Positions 24,998 through 33,383 of a DNA stretch of 64,000 nucleotides are shown here, one piece after another (within the stretch, counting starts at the first letter, position 1; each line of letters starts with the position of its first letter). A model generated the notes under the pieces. That model did no database searches and was not told the DNA's origin. It saw only the letters and a list, made by a program, of their open reading frames with translations. The DNA is from Clostridia bacterium (GTDB taxonomy: Bacteria > Bacillota > Clostridia > Oscillospirales > Acutalibacteraceae): NCBI GenBank assembly GCA_017397845.1, contig JAFQHU010000008.1:1-64000 (forward strand), read 5' to 3'. Made by a program: the position numbers and the translations under genes.

Positions 24998-26242
24998 ATG
25001 AATACAAATTATAAAGATTTCGACAACTATCTCAAACAATATCCCGACAAAAACGGCTATTTCGGCGCTCACGGCGGTGCATTTCTTCCTCCTGAGCTTG
25101 AGCCTGCGTTCAAGGAAGCGGACGACGCTTATGAGGCTATTTGTCAGTCTGCACAATTTATTTCCGAGCTTCGCAGAATAAGAAAGGAATTCCAGGGCAG
25201 ACCCACACCCGTTTACCATTGCGAAAGACTTTCAAAGCTTTTCGGCAACTGTCAGATTTATCTCAAGCGTGAGGACCTTAATCACACGGGAGCACACAAG
25301 CTTAATCACTGTATGGGTGAAGGTCTTTTAGCCAAATATATGGGTAAAAAGAAGCTTATTGCCGAAACGGGTGCAGGTCAGCACGGCGTTGCTTTGGCTA
25401 CTGCGGCTGCATACTTCGGTATGGAATGTGATATTTACATGGGTGAGGTTGACATCGCAAAGCAGCATCCTAATGTTATCAGAATGAAAATGCTCGGCGC
25501 CAATGTCATTCCCGTAACCCACGGACTGAAAACTCTCAAAGAGGCTGTAGATGCTGCGTTTGAGGCCTATCTCAAAGAATATGACCACGCCATTTACTGC
25601 ATCGGCTCCGCTCTCGGCCCCCATCCCTTCCCGAAAATGGTGCGTGATTTCCAGGCTGTTATCGGCATTGAAGCCAGAGAGCAGTTTCTCGAAATGACAG
25701 GACATTATCCCGATGCTGTATGTGCATGTGTGGGCGGCGGCTCAAATTCTATCGGTATGTTCGTTCCCTTCCTTGCCGATCCTGTCGATATTATCGGTGT
25801 GGAGCCTCTCGGCAGAGGTGAAAAGGTGGGTGACCATGCCGCCACCATGGCATTCGGCACCAAGGGCAGACTCCACGGCTTTGAAAGCTATCTTCTTCAG
25901 GACGAAAACGGTGAGCCTCTTCCTGTTTATTCCATCGCCAGCGGTCTCGATTATCCCGGTGTAGGTCCCGAACATGCCAATTTACGTGATATGGGCAGAG
26001 TAAAGTATGACACTATCTCTGACGAAGAAGCTATGGAGGCATTTTTCCTGCTGTCAAGATATGAGGGCATCATTCCTGCCATTGAGTCCTCTCATGCGGT
26101 AGCTTATGCAATCAAGTACGCAAAGGAGCATAAGTCAGGTTCTATTCTCGTTTCTCTTTCAGGCAGAGGCGACAAAGATATCGATTATGTTTATGAGCAG
26201 TACGGCTGCGGTGAAAGATTTATGGAAAAGTACGAAAAATAA
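24998..26242 (+). CDS. trpB: Tryptophan synthase beta chain
   Basis: A 414-residue PLP enzyme joining indole and serine to make tryptophan. It has [18 protein letters not shown] near the start and the PLP lysine in [10 protein letters not shown] (about residue 95). The catalytic glutamate is in AETGAGQHG, the phosphate loop is [12 protein letters not shown], and LSGRGDKD is at the end. NHC replaces the common NNA after the lysine. AAAAAGGAG precedes the ATG. It is transcribed alone behind a Trp T-box, with no trpA or other trp gene in the window, and a strong terminator follows. It may serve indole salvage or pair with a distant TrpA. Confidence 0.95.
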   Translation: MNTNYKDFDNYLKQYPDKNGYFGAHGGAFLPPELEPAFKEADDAYEAICQSAQFISELRRIRKEFQGRPTPVYHCERLSKLFGNCQIYLKREDLNHTGAHKLNHCMGEGLLAKYMGKKKLIAETGAGQHGVALATAAAYFGMECDIYMGEVDIAKQHPNVIRMKMLGANVIPVTHGLKTLKEAVDAAFEAYLKEYDHAIYCIGSALGPHPFPKMVRDFQAVIGIEAREQFLEMTGHYPDAVCACVGGGSNSIGMFVPFLADPVDIIGVEPLGRGEKVGDHAATMAFGTKGRLHGFESYLLQDENGEPLPVYSIASGLDYPGVGPEHANLRDMGRVKYDTISDEEAMEAFFLLSRYEGIIPAIESSHAVAYAIKYAKEHKSGSILVSLSGRGDKDIDYVYEQYGCGERFMEKYEK

Positions 26243-26260
26243 AATATGAAAAAACATCTG

Positions 26261-26299
26261 CTCTCCCGACACTCAGTGTTTCGGGAGAGTGATTTTTTT
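26261..26299 (+). terminator. Terminator of trpB
   Basis: CTCTCCCGA.ACT pairs with AGT.TTCGGGAGAG (26261-26289), then seven T. Confidence 0.85.
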
Positions 26300-26360
26300 G
26301 CTCTTTGCACCGAGACTTTTGTTTCAATAAGAAAAAATGATAAATTTTTTCTTAATTCTA

Positions 26361-26389
26361 TTGAGAATGGGTAAAATTTATTATATAAT
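26361..26389 (+). promoter_or_regulatory. Promoter of the mreB operon
   Basis: TTGAGA (26361-26366), 17 bases, TATAAT (26384-26389), about 50 bases before the mreB ATG. Confidence 0.75.
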
Positions 26390-26439
26390 AAATTATTACA
26401 ATGTAGTATTATGTCCTCATATAAGAAAGGAGAAAAGTT

Positions 26440-27450
26440 ATGCTGTTTTCTCAGGATATTGGTATAGATTTAGGTACGGCAAACACCCTCATTTTTGTCA
26501 AAGGAAAGGGTATTGTTATACGTGAGCCTTCTGTTGTTGCCATAAATGTTGCAACCCGACCCGCAAAGGTGGTTGCAGTGGGCACCGAGGCAAAGGAAAT
26601 GATAGGCAGAACTCCCGGTTCCATCACCGCCATGCGTCCTCTGAAGGACGGCGTTATTGCGGATTTCGATGTTACCTGTGAAATGCTTAAAAAGTTTATC
26701 CATAAGGCTATGGGCGGCTCGTATTTGGCCAAAGCGAGAGTGGTTATATGTATACCCTCAGGTGTTACAGAGGTTGAAAGAAGAAACGTTCACGATGTAG
26801 CCATAGAGGCGGGAGCCAAATATGTCAGCCTTATCGAAGAGCCTATGGCGGCGGCTATAGGTGCGGGTCTTCCCGTGGGACAGGCTATGGGAAGCATGGT
26901 AGTCGATATCGGCGGCGGTACTGCAGAGGTAGCGGTAATTTCTTTGGGCGACATCGTGTGCTCACGTTCGGTCAGAATAGCGGGCGACAGCTTTGATAAT
27001 GCCATCAGTCTTTATATAAAGAAAAAGTATAATCTTCTCGTAGGCGAAAGAACAGCCGAGGAAATTAAAATAAAAATCGGCTCGGCAACGGAATATGAGG
27101 GTGAAGGTAAAATGGAGGTCAAGGGAAGAAATCTTCTTGACGGATTGCCGAAAAGCATCACCATCACCAGCGAAGAGGTGCGAGAAGCACTTAAGGACTC
27201 TGTGGAGCAGATTCTCGATGCAGTGAAATCCACATTGGAAAAAACTCCTCCTGAGCTTTCAGCGGATATTATGGAGCACGGCATCACTCTTACGGGGGGC
27301 GGTGCGCTGCTCAGAGGTATAGATAATCTCATTTCACAGCAGACGGGGATGCCGGTGAATGTTTCTGACAATCCTCTTGACTGTGTGGTTGACGGCACAG
27401 GTATTTATCTTGAGTCCGATGTACTCGGTGCCAACGGAAAACGTTTTTAA
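26440..27450 (+). CDS. mreB: Rod-shape-determining protein MreB
   Basis: A 336-residue actin homologue forming short filaments under the membrane that direct lateral wall synthesis. It has the phosphate-1 loop [34 protein letters not shown] (phosphate 2), adenosine-loop [12 protein letters not shown], and [12 protein letters not shown] between them. Length is normal. AAAGGAG precedes the ATG. First gene of the mreB-mreC-mreD-PBP2-minD cluster; mreC follows after 24 bases. Confidence 0.97.
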   Translation: MLFSQDIGIDLGTANTLIFVKGKGIVIREPSVVAINVATRPAKVVAVGTEAKEMIGRTPGSITAMRPLKDGVIADFDVTCEMLKKFIHKAMGGSYLAKARVVICIPSGVTEVERRNVHDVAIEAGAKYVSLIEEPMAAAIGAGLPVGQAMGSMVVDIGGGTAEVAVISLGDIVCSRSVRIAGDSFDNAISLYIKKKYNLLVGERTAEEIKIKIGSATEYEGEGKMEVKGRNLLDGLPKSITITSEEVREALKDSVEQILDAVKSTLEKTPPELSADIMEHGITLTGGGALLRGIDNLISQQTGMPVNVSDNPLDCVVDGTGIYLESDVLGANGKRF

Positions 27451-27474
27451 TGATTAAAATAAAAGGTGTTTAAA

Positions 27475-28332
27475 ATGCTTCAGTTTTTTAAAAGCAGAAA
27501 ATTCAAAGCGTTTCTTCTCACTCTCTGTGCGTTAACGGTGGGTGCTGTTTTTGCTGTGGCTGTAAGAAGCTCTTCTTCGCCCCTTACGGATGCAGTGGGC
27601 GTGCTTTTCAGTCCCGTGCAAAAGCTTTCGGGCTTTGTGGCGGAAAAGGTTGACTGGTTTGCGGATTCCTTCCGCGGGTCGGGTACTTATCTTCGGGAAA
27701 TAGAGCGTTTGCAGCAGAAGATAGCTGAATATGAAAATAAAATTGTTGACTATAATGCCATGGAGCAGAAGGTTGCTTCATATGAAAAAATGCTCGGTGT
27801 TAAAGAAGAAAACCGTGATTTTGTACTTCAAAGGGCAAACGTTATCGGCACAGACAGTGCGGATATGTTTTCTTCTCTCATCATCGATAAGGGCAGCAAC
27901 GACGAAATCGCCGTAAACGACCCGGTTATAAGCGGCAATTACCTCGTAGGTATAGTCAGCAAGGTGCATCCTTCTTATTGTGTGGTGGAAACCTTGCTCA
28001 GTCCTGACCTTAACATAAGCGCTCTCGAAAGCAAAACGAGAGAAACGGCTTATGTGACCACCAGCATAGAGCTTTCGGCTAAAGGGGCTTGCATGATGGC
28101 GGGGTTGGAAAGAACCAGCGCAGTAACTCCCGGCGGCATAGTTATCACGTCGGGTGTCGGCGGTACTTATCCGAAAGGTATCATCATCGGTACGGTGAGT
28201 GAGGTGGCTGAAAGCAAATATGACCTTTCCAATTATGCAGTAATCGAGCCGGGCGTAAACGTCCGTGAGACAGAGGATGTATACGTAATCACTGATTTTG
28301 ACGGACAGGGAATAGAAGAGAAAATAGACTGA
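27475..28332 (+). CDS. mreC: Rod-shape-determining protein MreC
   Basis: A 285-residue bitopic membrane protein linking MreB to external wall enzymes. It has an N-terminal membrane helix (about 13-32), then a coiled coil (about 68-100) and a beta-rich MreC domain. Motifs are VIGTDSADMFSSLIIDKGSNDEI, DPVISGNYLVGIVSKVHPSY and GGIVITSGVGGTYPKGIIIG. The ATG at 27475 is chosen over the GTG at 27466, as AAAAGG lies at the better distance. mreD follows 27 bases later. Confidence 0.93.
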   Translation: MLQFFKSRKFKAFLLTLCALTVGAVFAVAVRSSSSPLTDAVGVLFSPVQKLSGFVAEKVDWFADSFRGSGTYLREIERLQQKIAEYENKIVDYNAMEQKVASYEKMLGVKEENRDFVLQRANVIGTDSADMFSSLIIDKGSNDEIAVNDPVISGNYLVGIVSKVHPSYCVVETLLSPDLNISALESKTRETAYVTTSIELSAKGACMMAGLERTSAVTPGGIVITSGVGGTYPKGIIIGTVSEVAESKYDLSNYAVIEPGVNVRETEDVYVITDFDGQGIEEKID

Positions 28333-28359
28333 CTATAAAAAGAAAGGGCGGTGTAAAAA

Positions 28360-28878
28360 ATGAGATTTTCTTCTTCACGTAATATTTATATAAGAAGAGC
28401 ACTTACAGTACTTCTCGTTTTTCTGACCGCTCTTTTTCAGCATTCCGGATTTATTCCTGAGCTTTTCGGCGCTCCTGCCATGCTTTTGGTTCCTCTTACT
28501 GTATGTATTGCCATGTTTGAGAGGAGCATACCCGGTATGTGCTTTGGTGTGCTTGCGGGTGCTTTATGGGATTTTGCACTTTCGGGCGGTGACGGTTTTT
28601 TTTCCGTGATGCTTACGGCGGTCGGCTTTGCTTCGGGAGCTTTGGTGACCTTTATTTTCAGAAACAATATCCGCGCCGCTTTGCTTCTTTCTTTCGGAGC
28701 GCTGAGCTTTTGTAATGCAGCTCACTGGCTTATGTTTATTGTGCGAAAGGGCTATGAGGGCGGATTTGATTTGCTTTTCTCCCGTTATATTCCTTCGGTT
28801 TTTTATTCGTTGGTTTTCGTTTTCGTCTACTATTATATAGTTTCGGCATTGCAAAGGATGTGTTCAGATGCAGAATAA
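28360..28878 (+). CDS. mreD: Rod-shape-determining protein MreD
   Basis: A 172-residue integral membrane protein with about five membrane segments, including RALTVLLVFLTALFQHS and LLVPLTVCIAMFE. An ALLLSFGALSFCNAAHWL helix follows later. MreD proteins are poorly conserved; the call rests on size, topology and position between mreC and PBP2. It starts behind AAAGGGCGGTG and overlaps the PBP2 start by 11 bases, implying translational coupling. Confidence 0.85.
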   Translation: MRFSSSRNIYIRRALTVLLVFLTALFQHSGFIPELFGAPAMLLVPLTVCIAMFERSIPGMCFGVLAGALWDFALSGGDGFFSVMLTAVGFASGALVTFIFRNNIRAALLLSFGALSFCNAAHWLMFIVRKGYEGGFDLLFSRYIPSVFYSLVFVFVYYYIVSALQRMCSDAE

Positions 28879-30895
28879 AAACAGCAAAAAAAGATATGCT
28901 TTTGTTATTATGATGTTTGTACTGCTTTTTGCGGGCTTTCTTACGTATCTTTTCAATGTGCAGATTATAGATACAAAGCAGAAGGAGGACACGGTAGTTT
29001 CTTCCGTAGAGGTAAGCGTGGACGCCATAAGAGGAAATATCCTCGACAGAAACGGTTATCCTTTGGTAACAAACAAGCAGGTCAATAAAATCGTTTTTAA
29101 TTATCTTGCTTTTCCGAAAGCCTACGAGGAAAGAAATCCCATTATTCTTGAGCTTATAAAAATTTTCGATAAAAACGGAGTCGAGTGGAAGGATAATTTA
29201 CCGATCGAACTGAAAAAAGGTAAGCTGCGTTTCGAAAAGAAAAGAGATAACGAAATCTCCTATCTTAAAAGTGAAGCATTTCTCGACCTTAACTACTACG
29301 CTGATGTGGAGGACTGCTTTAACGCTTTGGTGGAAAAATACGGTCTCGCCGATTATACACTCCGTCAGCAGAGAGATATAGCCTCCGTTTATTATTCAAT
29401 GGTAAAGGACGGCTTCAATGCGGGGCGCAACTACGAATTTGCCACAGAGGTTTCCTCAGCTTTGGTTTCCGTTATAAAGGAAAAAAGCGATCATTTTCCC
29501 GGTGTAGATGTCCAGGTATCCTCCGAAAGACAGTATACTGACGGGACGATTGCTCCCCATCTTTTGGGTATGGTGGGTCCCATCACAAACGAAGAGTATG
29601 AAAGCAAAAAGGAAGAGGGCTACACTCTCAACGATGTTATCGGTAAAAGCGGCGTGGAATCCGCCATGGAAAGCTATCTCAGGGGCACAAAGGGTGTCAA
29701 GACGATAAATACAGATGCATCGGGTAATAAAAGTGAAGAATATACGCTGTTGCCTCAGACGGGTGACACGGTAATTCTTACCATAGATTATGAGCTGCAA
29801 AAGGTGGCACAGGAGGCTTTGGCAAAGGGTGTCAAAAGTTTGCAGACGAGTCTCGAAAGAATTTATCCCATGTCGGGTGCAGTTGTGGTAATGAATACGA
29901 AAAATAACGAGATTTTGGCTCAGGCTTCTTATCCGACTTATGATAATTCCACCTATAATGAAAATTCAGATAAATTAAACACCGATCCGAGTAAACCGCT
30001 GTGGAACAGAGCACTGCGCAGTACCTATACACCGGGCTCTACCATAAAACCTGCCGTGGCTATGGCGGGGCTTCAGGAAAAGGTTATTTCCGCATCTACC
30101 CTCATAAAATGTCTCGGCATTTATACTTATTATGAGGATTATCAGCCCGGCTGTACGGGAAGGCACGGAAACCAGAACGTGATAAATGCACTGTTTAATT
30201 CATGCAATATTTTCTTTTATGAAACCTCCCGCCTTTTGGGTATAGAGAAGCTTAATAATTATTTCGCTATGTTCGGTCTCGGTGAAGAAACCGGTGTCGA
30301 GCTTTATGAGTCCACAGGTACCGTTGATTCGGTGGCGTTGAGAAAGGGTATGGGTGAGCTGTGGACCCCCGGTCTTACTATTCAGGCGGGCATCGGTCAC
30401 GGCAATAATCAGTTTACCCCTATTCAGCTTTGCTCTTATGTTTCCACCATCGCAAACAGAGGAACAAGATATAAAGCAAGCATCATCAAAAGCATAAAGA
30501 CTGCCGATCTTTCAGAAACCGTTACGGAAAACAGAACACAGATTCTCTCTCAAACGGATTTTTCCGATGCCAACTGGGATTTGGTTCACAAAGGTATGCT
30601 TTTGGTAGGTACGGAAAGCTATGCGAACTTTTCCAAAGTTCCCGTAAAGGTAGCCGCCAAAACGGGTACAACCACCATCGAAAAGACAGTGAACGGCAGA
30701 AAAATAGAAACCTATAACGGCCTTATTCTTACCTTTGCCCCTTATGACGACCCTGAAATCGCGGTTGCGGTTGTGGTTGAGGGTGCGGGAAGCGGTGGCT
30801 CCACAGCACCTATAGCTTCAGCTATAATGGAGCACTATTTTGCGGAAAAGGATATGGCTGAAAGTCAGCAGAACGAAAACACATTACTTGGTTAA
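28868..30895 (+). CDS. Penicillin-binding protein 2 (elongasome transpeptidase)
   Basis: A 675-residue class B PBP. It has a membrane helix (about 11-30), a dimerisation/pedestal domain (GNILDRNGYPLVTNKQ) and the transpeptidase domain. Active-site motifs are STIKPAVA (SxxK, around residue 395), SCNIFFYE (SxN) and AAKTGTTT (KTG). It cross-links peptidoglycan during rod elongation with MreBCD and RodA. Overlaps the end of mreD. No rodA is present next to it. Confidence 0.93.
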   Translation: MQNKNSKKRYAFVIMMFVLLFAGFLTYLFNVQIIDTKQKEDTVVSSVEVSVDAIRGNILDRNGYPLVTNKQVNKIVFNYLAFPKAYEERNPIILELIKIFDKNGVEWKDNLPIELKKGKLRFEKKRDNEISYLKSEAFLDLNYYADVEDCFNALVEKYGLADYTLRQQRDIASVYYSMVKDGFNAGRNYEFATEVSSALVSVIKEKSDHFPGVDVQVSSERQYTDGTIAPHLLGMVGPITNEEYESKKEEGYTLNDVIGKSGVESAMESYLRGTKGVKTINTDASGNKSEEYTLLPQTGDTVILTIDYELQKVAQEALAKGVKSLQTSLERIYPMSGAVVVMNTKNNEILAQASYPTYDNSTYNENSDKLNTDPSKPLWNRALRSTYTPGSTIKPAVAMAGLQEKVISASTLIKCLGIYTYYEDYQPGCTGRHGNQNVINALFNSCNIFFYETSRLLGIEKLNNYFAMFGLGEETGVELYESTGTVDSVALRKGMGELWTPGLTIQAGIGHGNNQFTPIQLCSYVSTIANRGTRYKASIIKSIKTADLSETVTENRTQILSQTDFSDANWDLVHKGMLLVGTESYANFSKVPVKVAAKTGTTTIEKTVNGRKIETYNGLILTFAPYDDPEIAVAVVVEGAGSGGSTAPIASAIMEHYFAEKDMAESQQNENTLLG

Positions 30896-30908
30896 CAGGA
30901 GAAATAAT

Positions 30909-31622
30909 ATGGCTGAAAAAATTCTTATCGCTTCAGGAAAGGGCGGAGTAGGTAAAACCTCCCTGACTGTGGGTCTCGGCAAGGCTTTGGCGGCTATGGG
31001 AAACAAAGTTCTTCTCATAGACTGTGACTGTCTGAGAAGTATCGACCTTTTGGTCGGTGTTACGGAAAAAATAGTTTATGATTGGGGAGATGTCATAAAG
31101 GGTGCCGACAGCGAGGATGCTCTTTATGATGCAGGAGATGTAAGTGTTCTCACCTGTCCCGAAGATTACGGAGATATAACCGAAAGAGACATGAAAAAGC
31201 TTTTGGATAAGTATGATGTTGATTTCAATTACATACTTATCGATGCTCCTGCCGGTGTAGACAGAGGTCTCACACTTTCTGCCGCAGCAGCTGACAGGGC
31301 AATTGTAATCTCTACCCCCGATCTGGTTTGTGTCAGAAGTGCCTGTATAGCCGCAAGAAAAATCGGCAGTTTAGGCATAGACGATGTAAGGCTCATCATA
31401 AACCGTGTTTCACGTCGCGACGTTATCAGAGGCAGACTTCTCAATATTGACTCGGTAATCGACGGGGTGGAGGTACAGCTTATCGGTGTGGTGCCCGAAG
31501 ACGGGAAAATCCGCTTCGGTGCCATGGGTATGAATATTTATAAAGAAAATCAGATTTCCTTTGATTCACTTAATAATATTGCGGCAAGAATAACAGGGGA
31601 GTATGTTCCGTTAGATTTGTAA
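30909..31622 (+). CDS. MinD-like ATPase without a C-terminal membrane helix
   Basis: A 237-residue deviant Walker P-loop ATPase. The N-terminus is ILIASGKGGVGKTSLTVGLG, followed by LLIDCDCLRSIDLLVG, YILIDAPAGVDRGL (Walker B) and PDLVCVRSA. This is the MinD pattern, in the usual position after PBP2. It stops at about residue 237 with ITGEYVPLDL, whereas MinD normally continues about 30 residues to an amphipathic membrane-targeting helix. minC and minE, usually flanking it, are absent. Start ATG at 30909 follows CAGGAG. It may be a MinD with altered membrane contact or a related ATPase. Confidence 0.8.
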   Translation: MAEKILIASGKGGVGKTSLTVGLGKALAAMGNKVLLIDCDCLRSIDLLVGVTEKIVYDWGDVIKGADSEDALYDAGDVSVLTCPEDYGDITERDMKKLLDKYDVDFNYILIDAPAGVDRGLTLSAAAADRAIVISTPDLVCVRSACIAARKIGSLGIDDVRLIINRVSRRDVIRGRLLNIDSVIDGVEVQLIGVVPEDGKIRFGAMGMNIYKENQISFDSLNNIAARITGEYVPLDL

Positions 31623-31673
31623 TATGGATAGAATACAAAAAAACGACATAAATTTTTTCTGATCTATTGATTT

Positions 31674-31702
31674 TTGACAACTTTTTTGTTAGTATATACC
31701 TT
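31674..31702 (+). promoter_or_regulatory. Possible promoter of the mgsA-like gene
   Basis: TTGACA at 31674-31679. The -10 is uncertain: TATATA at 31693-31698 is too close and TACCTT at 31697-31702 is poor. AAAGGG is the ribosome binding site. Confidence 0.35.
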
Positions 31703-31728
31703 GACAAAGATTTGAAAGGGATGAGTAG

Positions 31729-32133
31729 ATGAATATTGCTTTAATTGCACATGACGCAAAAAAAGAACTTATGACACAATTCTGTATCGCGTACTGCGGT
31801 ACTCTCAGCAAACACTCACTTTGTGCAACGGGTACAACCGGCAAAATGGTAAGTGAAGCAACGGGGCTTGAAATCACCAAATTCCTTTGCGGTTATCAGG
31901 GCGGCGAAGAACAGATTGCAGCACGTATCGCCTGCAACGAAATCGACCTTCTTCTCCTTTTCCGTGACCCTCTCACAGCAAAGCCCAACGAACCCAACGA
32001 AGCAAACCTTTTAAGACTTTGTGACGTTCATAATATTCCTGTGGCCACAAACATCGCCACAGCGGAAGCACTCATTATGGCACTCGAAAGAGGCGACCTT
32101 GATTGGCGTGACATAATCAACCCGAAAAATTAA
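31729..32133 (+). CDS. Methylglyoxal synthase-like protein with altered active site
   Basis: A 134-residue protein with the MgsA fold: MNIALIAHD at the start, LCATGTTGKM as the phosphate-binding loop, RDPLTAKP and IPVATNIATAEALI. MgsA makes methylglyoxal from dihydroxyacetone phosphate. Compared with the E. coli enzyme, three active-site residues differ: GGDQQ is GGEEQ here (Glu60 for Asp71) and PHDPD is PNEPN (Asn87 for His98, Asn90 for Asp101). It may be a subfamily with changed or lost activity. Position after minD matches mgsA in related clusters. Confidence 0.8.
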   Translation: MNIALIAHDAKKELMTQFCIAYCGTLSKHSLCATGTTGKMVSEATGLEITKFLCGYQGGEEQIAARIACNEIDLLLLFRDPLTAKPNEPNEANLLRLCDVHNIPVATNIATAEALIMALERGDLDWRDIINPKN

Positions 32134-32144
32134 GTTAATAATAT

Positions 32145-32368
32145 ATAACAGCTGTGACGGAAAAGAGTAACAGACACCCCCGTTCAGAGAGAGATGCCCC
32201 GTGCTGAAAGCATCTTACGTAAGGAAATCTGCCAAGACATTCCCGAGCTGACCGTTTGCCGCGTTAAGGCCAAGAGAGGAACAGTCCGTCTGTTCAATCG
32301 GGGTGGTACCGTGGAGTTTATGCTTCATCCCCAATGCAGTCTTTTTGCGTTGGAGATGGAGTTTTTTT
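32145..32368 (+). promoter_or_regulatory. T-box riboswitch upstream of hisS-aspS (overlapping Asp/His specifier)
   Basis: A T-box leader. Stem I signs are CAGAGAGAGATGCC, GTGCTGAAAGCATC and GAAATCTGCCAAGACAT. The T-box core is GGGGTGGTACCGTGG (32300-32314), with variable base T (TGGT, 32304-32307). The specifier stretch GACAT holds GAC (Asp, 32236-32238) overlapping CAT (His, 32238-32240). Alignment to the Trp T-box in this window favours CAT, but T pairs with A73 or wobbles with G73, which suits tRNA-Asp better than tRNA-His (C73). Terminator at about 32322-32368. hisS and aspS lie downstream, after an inserted segment. Confidence 0.85.
32322..32368 (+). terminator. Regulated terminator of the hisS-aspS T-box
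   Basis: CTTCATC.CCAA.GC pairs with GCGTTGG.GATGGAG (GU pairs allowed), then seven T. The left arm begins just after the T-box core, so it competes with the antiterminator. Confidence 0.75.
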
Positions 32369-32372
32369 GTTA

Positions 32373-32555
32373 ATTCGGAATGCGTAATTCGGAATTACGA
32401 ATGGCGAAAAGGGTTTCGAAAACAAAGAAGCGAGACACCGCCACTTTAACAGCCTCTACTGAAAGGAGAGGTGGCAGCCGTCAGGCTGACGGAGAGGTAA
32501 TCACACATACAACCTACCTTTAATCGGTAGGGGCGGATATTATGTCATCCGCCCG
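32373..32555 (+). repeat. Intergenic repeat mosaic R2
   Basis: Heptads ATTCGGA, ATGCGTA, ATTCGGA, ATTACGA, closed by ATGGCG (32373-32406). Module B follows, ending CACCGCCAC (to 32444). Module C (32453-32498) has GAAAGGAGAGGTGGC and CTGACGGAGAGGT, and module D (32528-32555) has GGGGCGGAT and ATCCGCCC. It begins five bases after the T-box terminator T-run and separates it from the next gene. Confidence 0.7.
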
Positions 32556-32573
32556 TTCACACGGAGGATAAAT

Positions 32574-33359
32574 ATGCTTACAACAGAATCAACCACTAAA
32601 GGTCGTAAAGAGAAAAACAAACACGGTGCATTGTTGTATTCGACTTTTATTAAAACGATTATTTGTATTTATTGGTTAGCTATTATTCTATCTTTGAAAG
32701 ATGAATGGCCTCTTTTTGCTTTGAAAAGGTTTGCGATAGCCTTTGTTATCGGTACAGTTATTAATACGGTTTTATGGTATATGAGGCGGCTTAGTTTGGG
32801 ATATATGCAGATATTTGAACTTGATATGCGAGCTGTTTATAATTTTGACCGCAGAAAGCTATCTTTCTTTAAAAGTTATAATTACAAACTGCTTTATTAT
32901 ACTCATTTTTTTGAGGGCGATTTCTTTAAAGCAATATCCGTCTGTAATGAAGCAATTGAGCATACAAAAAACAAAAAATATATTTTGCTTGCACGGCACA
33001 CAAAAATTCTTTCACTGTTTTTCAGTGAAGGAACTCAAAACATAGAGGAACTCATTCGTGAGCAAAAAGAGCTTAAAGCTACTGTAAAAAGCAAAGACTT
33101 TGATTTTATGTTCAAGCAGTATCAGTTCATAGAAGCTTATCTTGACGATGATTACGAAAAGGCTTCCAAAACGGTAACAGCTTTCCTTAGCAACGAAAAA
33201 GAAAGCGTATATAATTCGAGAAAAATAATTTTTCTGCAATTCAGAAAAATGCTCTGCTTAAAAAATAACGATGCAGAGGGCGTACAGAACTGTAATTCAG
33301 AGATACTTAAATGCGACAGCGAAAGAAGAACATTCTTTTCAAAAATATTAGTTTCATAA
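32574..33359 (+). CDS. Membrane protein of unknown function, TPR-like helical region
   Basis: A 261-residue protein. Two membrane helices lie near the N-terminus (about 25-42 and 50-72). The remainder is soluble, helical, with TPR-like spacing of hydrophobic and small residues (FEGDFFKAISVCNEAIEHTK, LDDDYEKASKTVTAFLSN). No family recognised. It is more AT-rich in codons than hisS and aspS. It lies between the T-box and hisS, 24 bases before hisS, so it may be co-transcribed with the synthetases although it has no evident link to them. Acquired insertion is possible. Confidence 0.55.
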   Translation: MLTTESTTKGRKEKNKHGALLYSTFIKTIICIYWLAIILSLKDEWPLFALKRFAIAFVIGTVINTVLWYMRRLSLGYMQIFELDMRAVYNFDRRKLSFFKSYNYKLLYYTHFFEGDFFKAISVCNEAIEHTKNKKYILLARHTKILSLFFSEGTQNIEELIREQKELKATVKSKDFDFMFKQYQFIEAYLDDDYEKASKTVTAFLSNEKESVYNSRKIIFLQFRKMLCLKNNDAEGVQNCNSEILKCDSERRTFFSKILVS

Positions 33360-33383
33360 AAATACATTAACTTGGAGGATACT

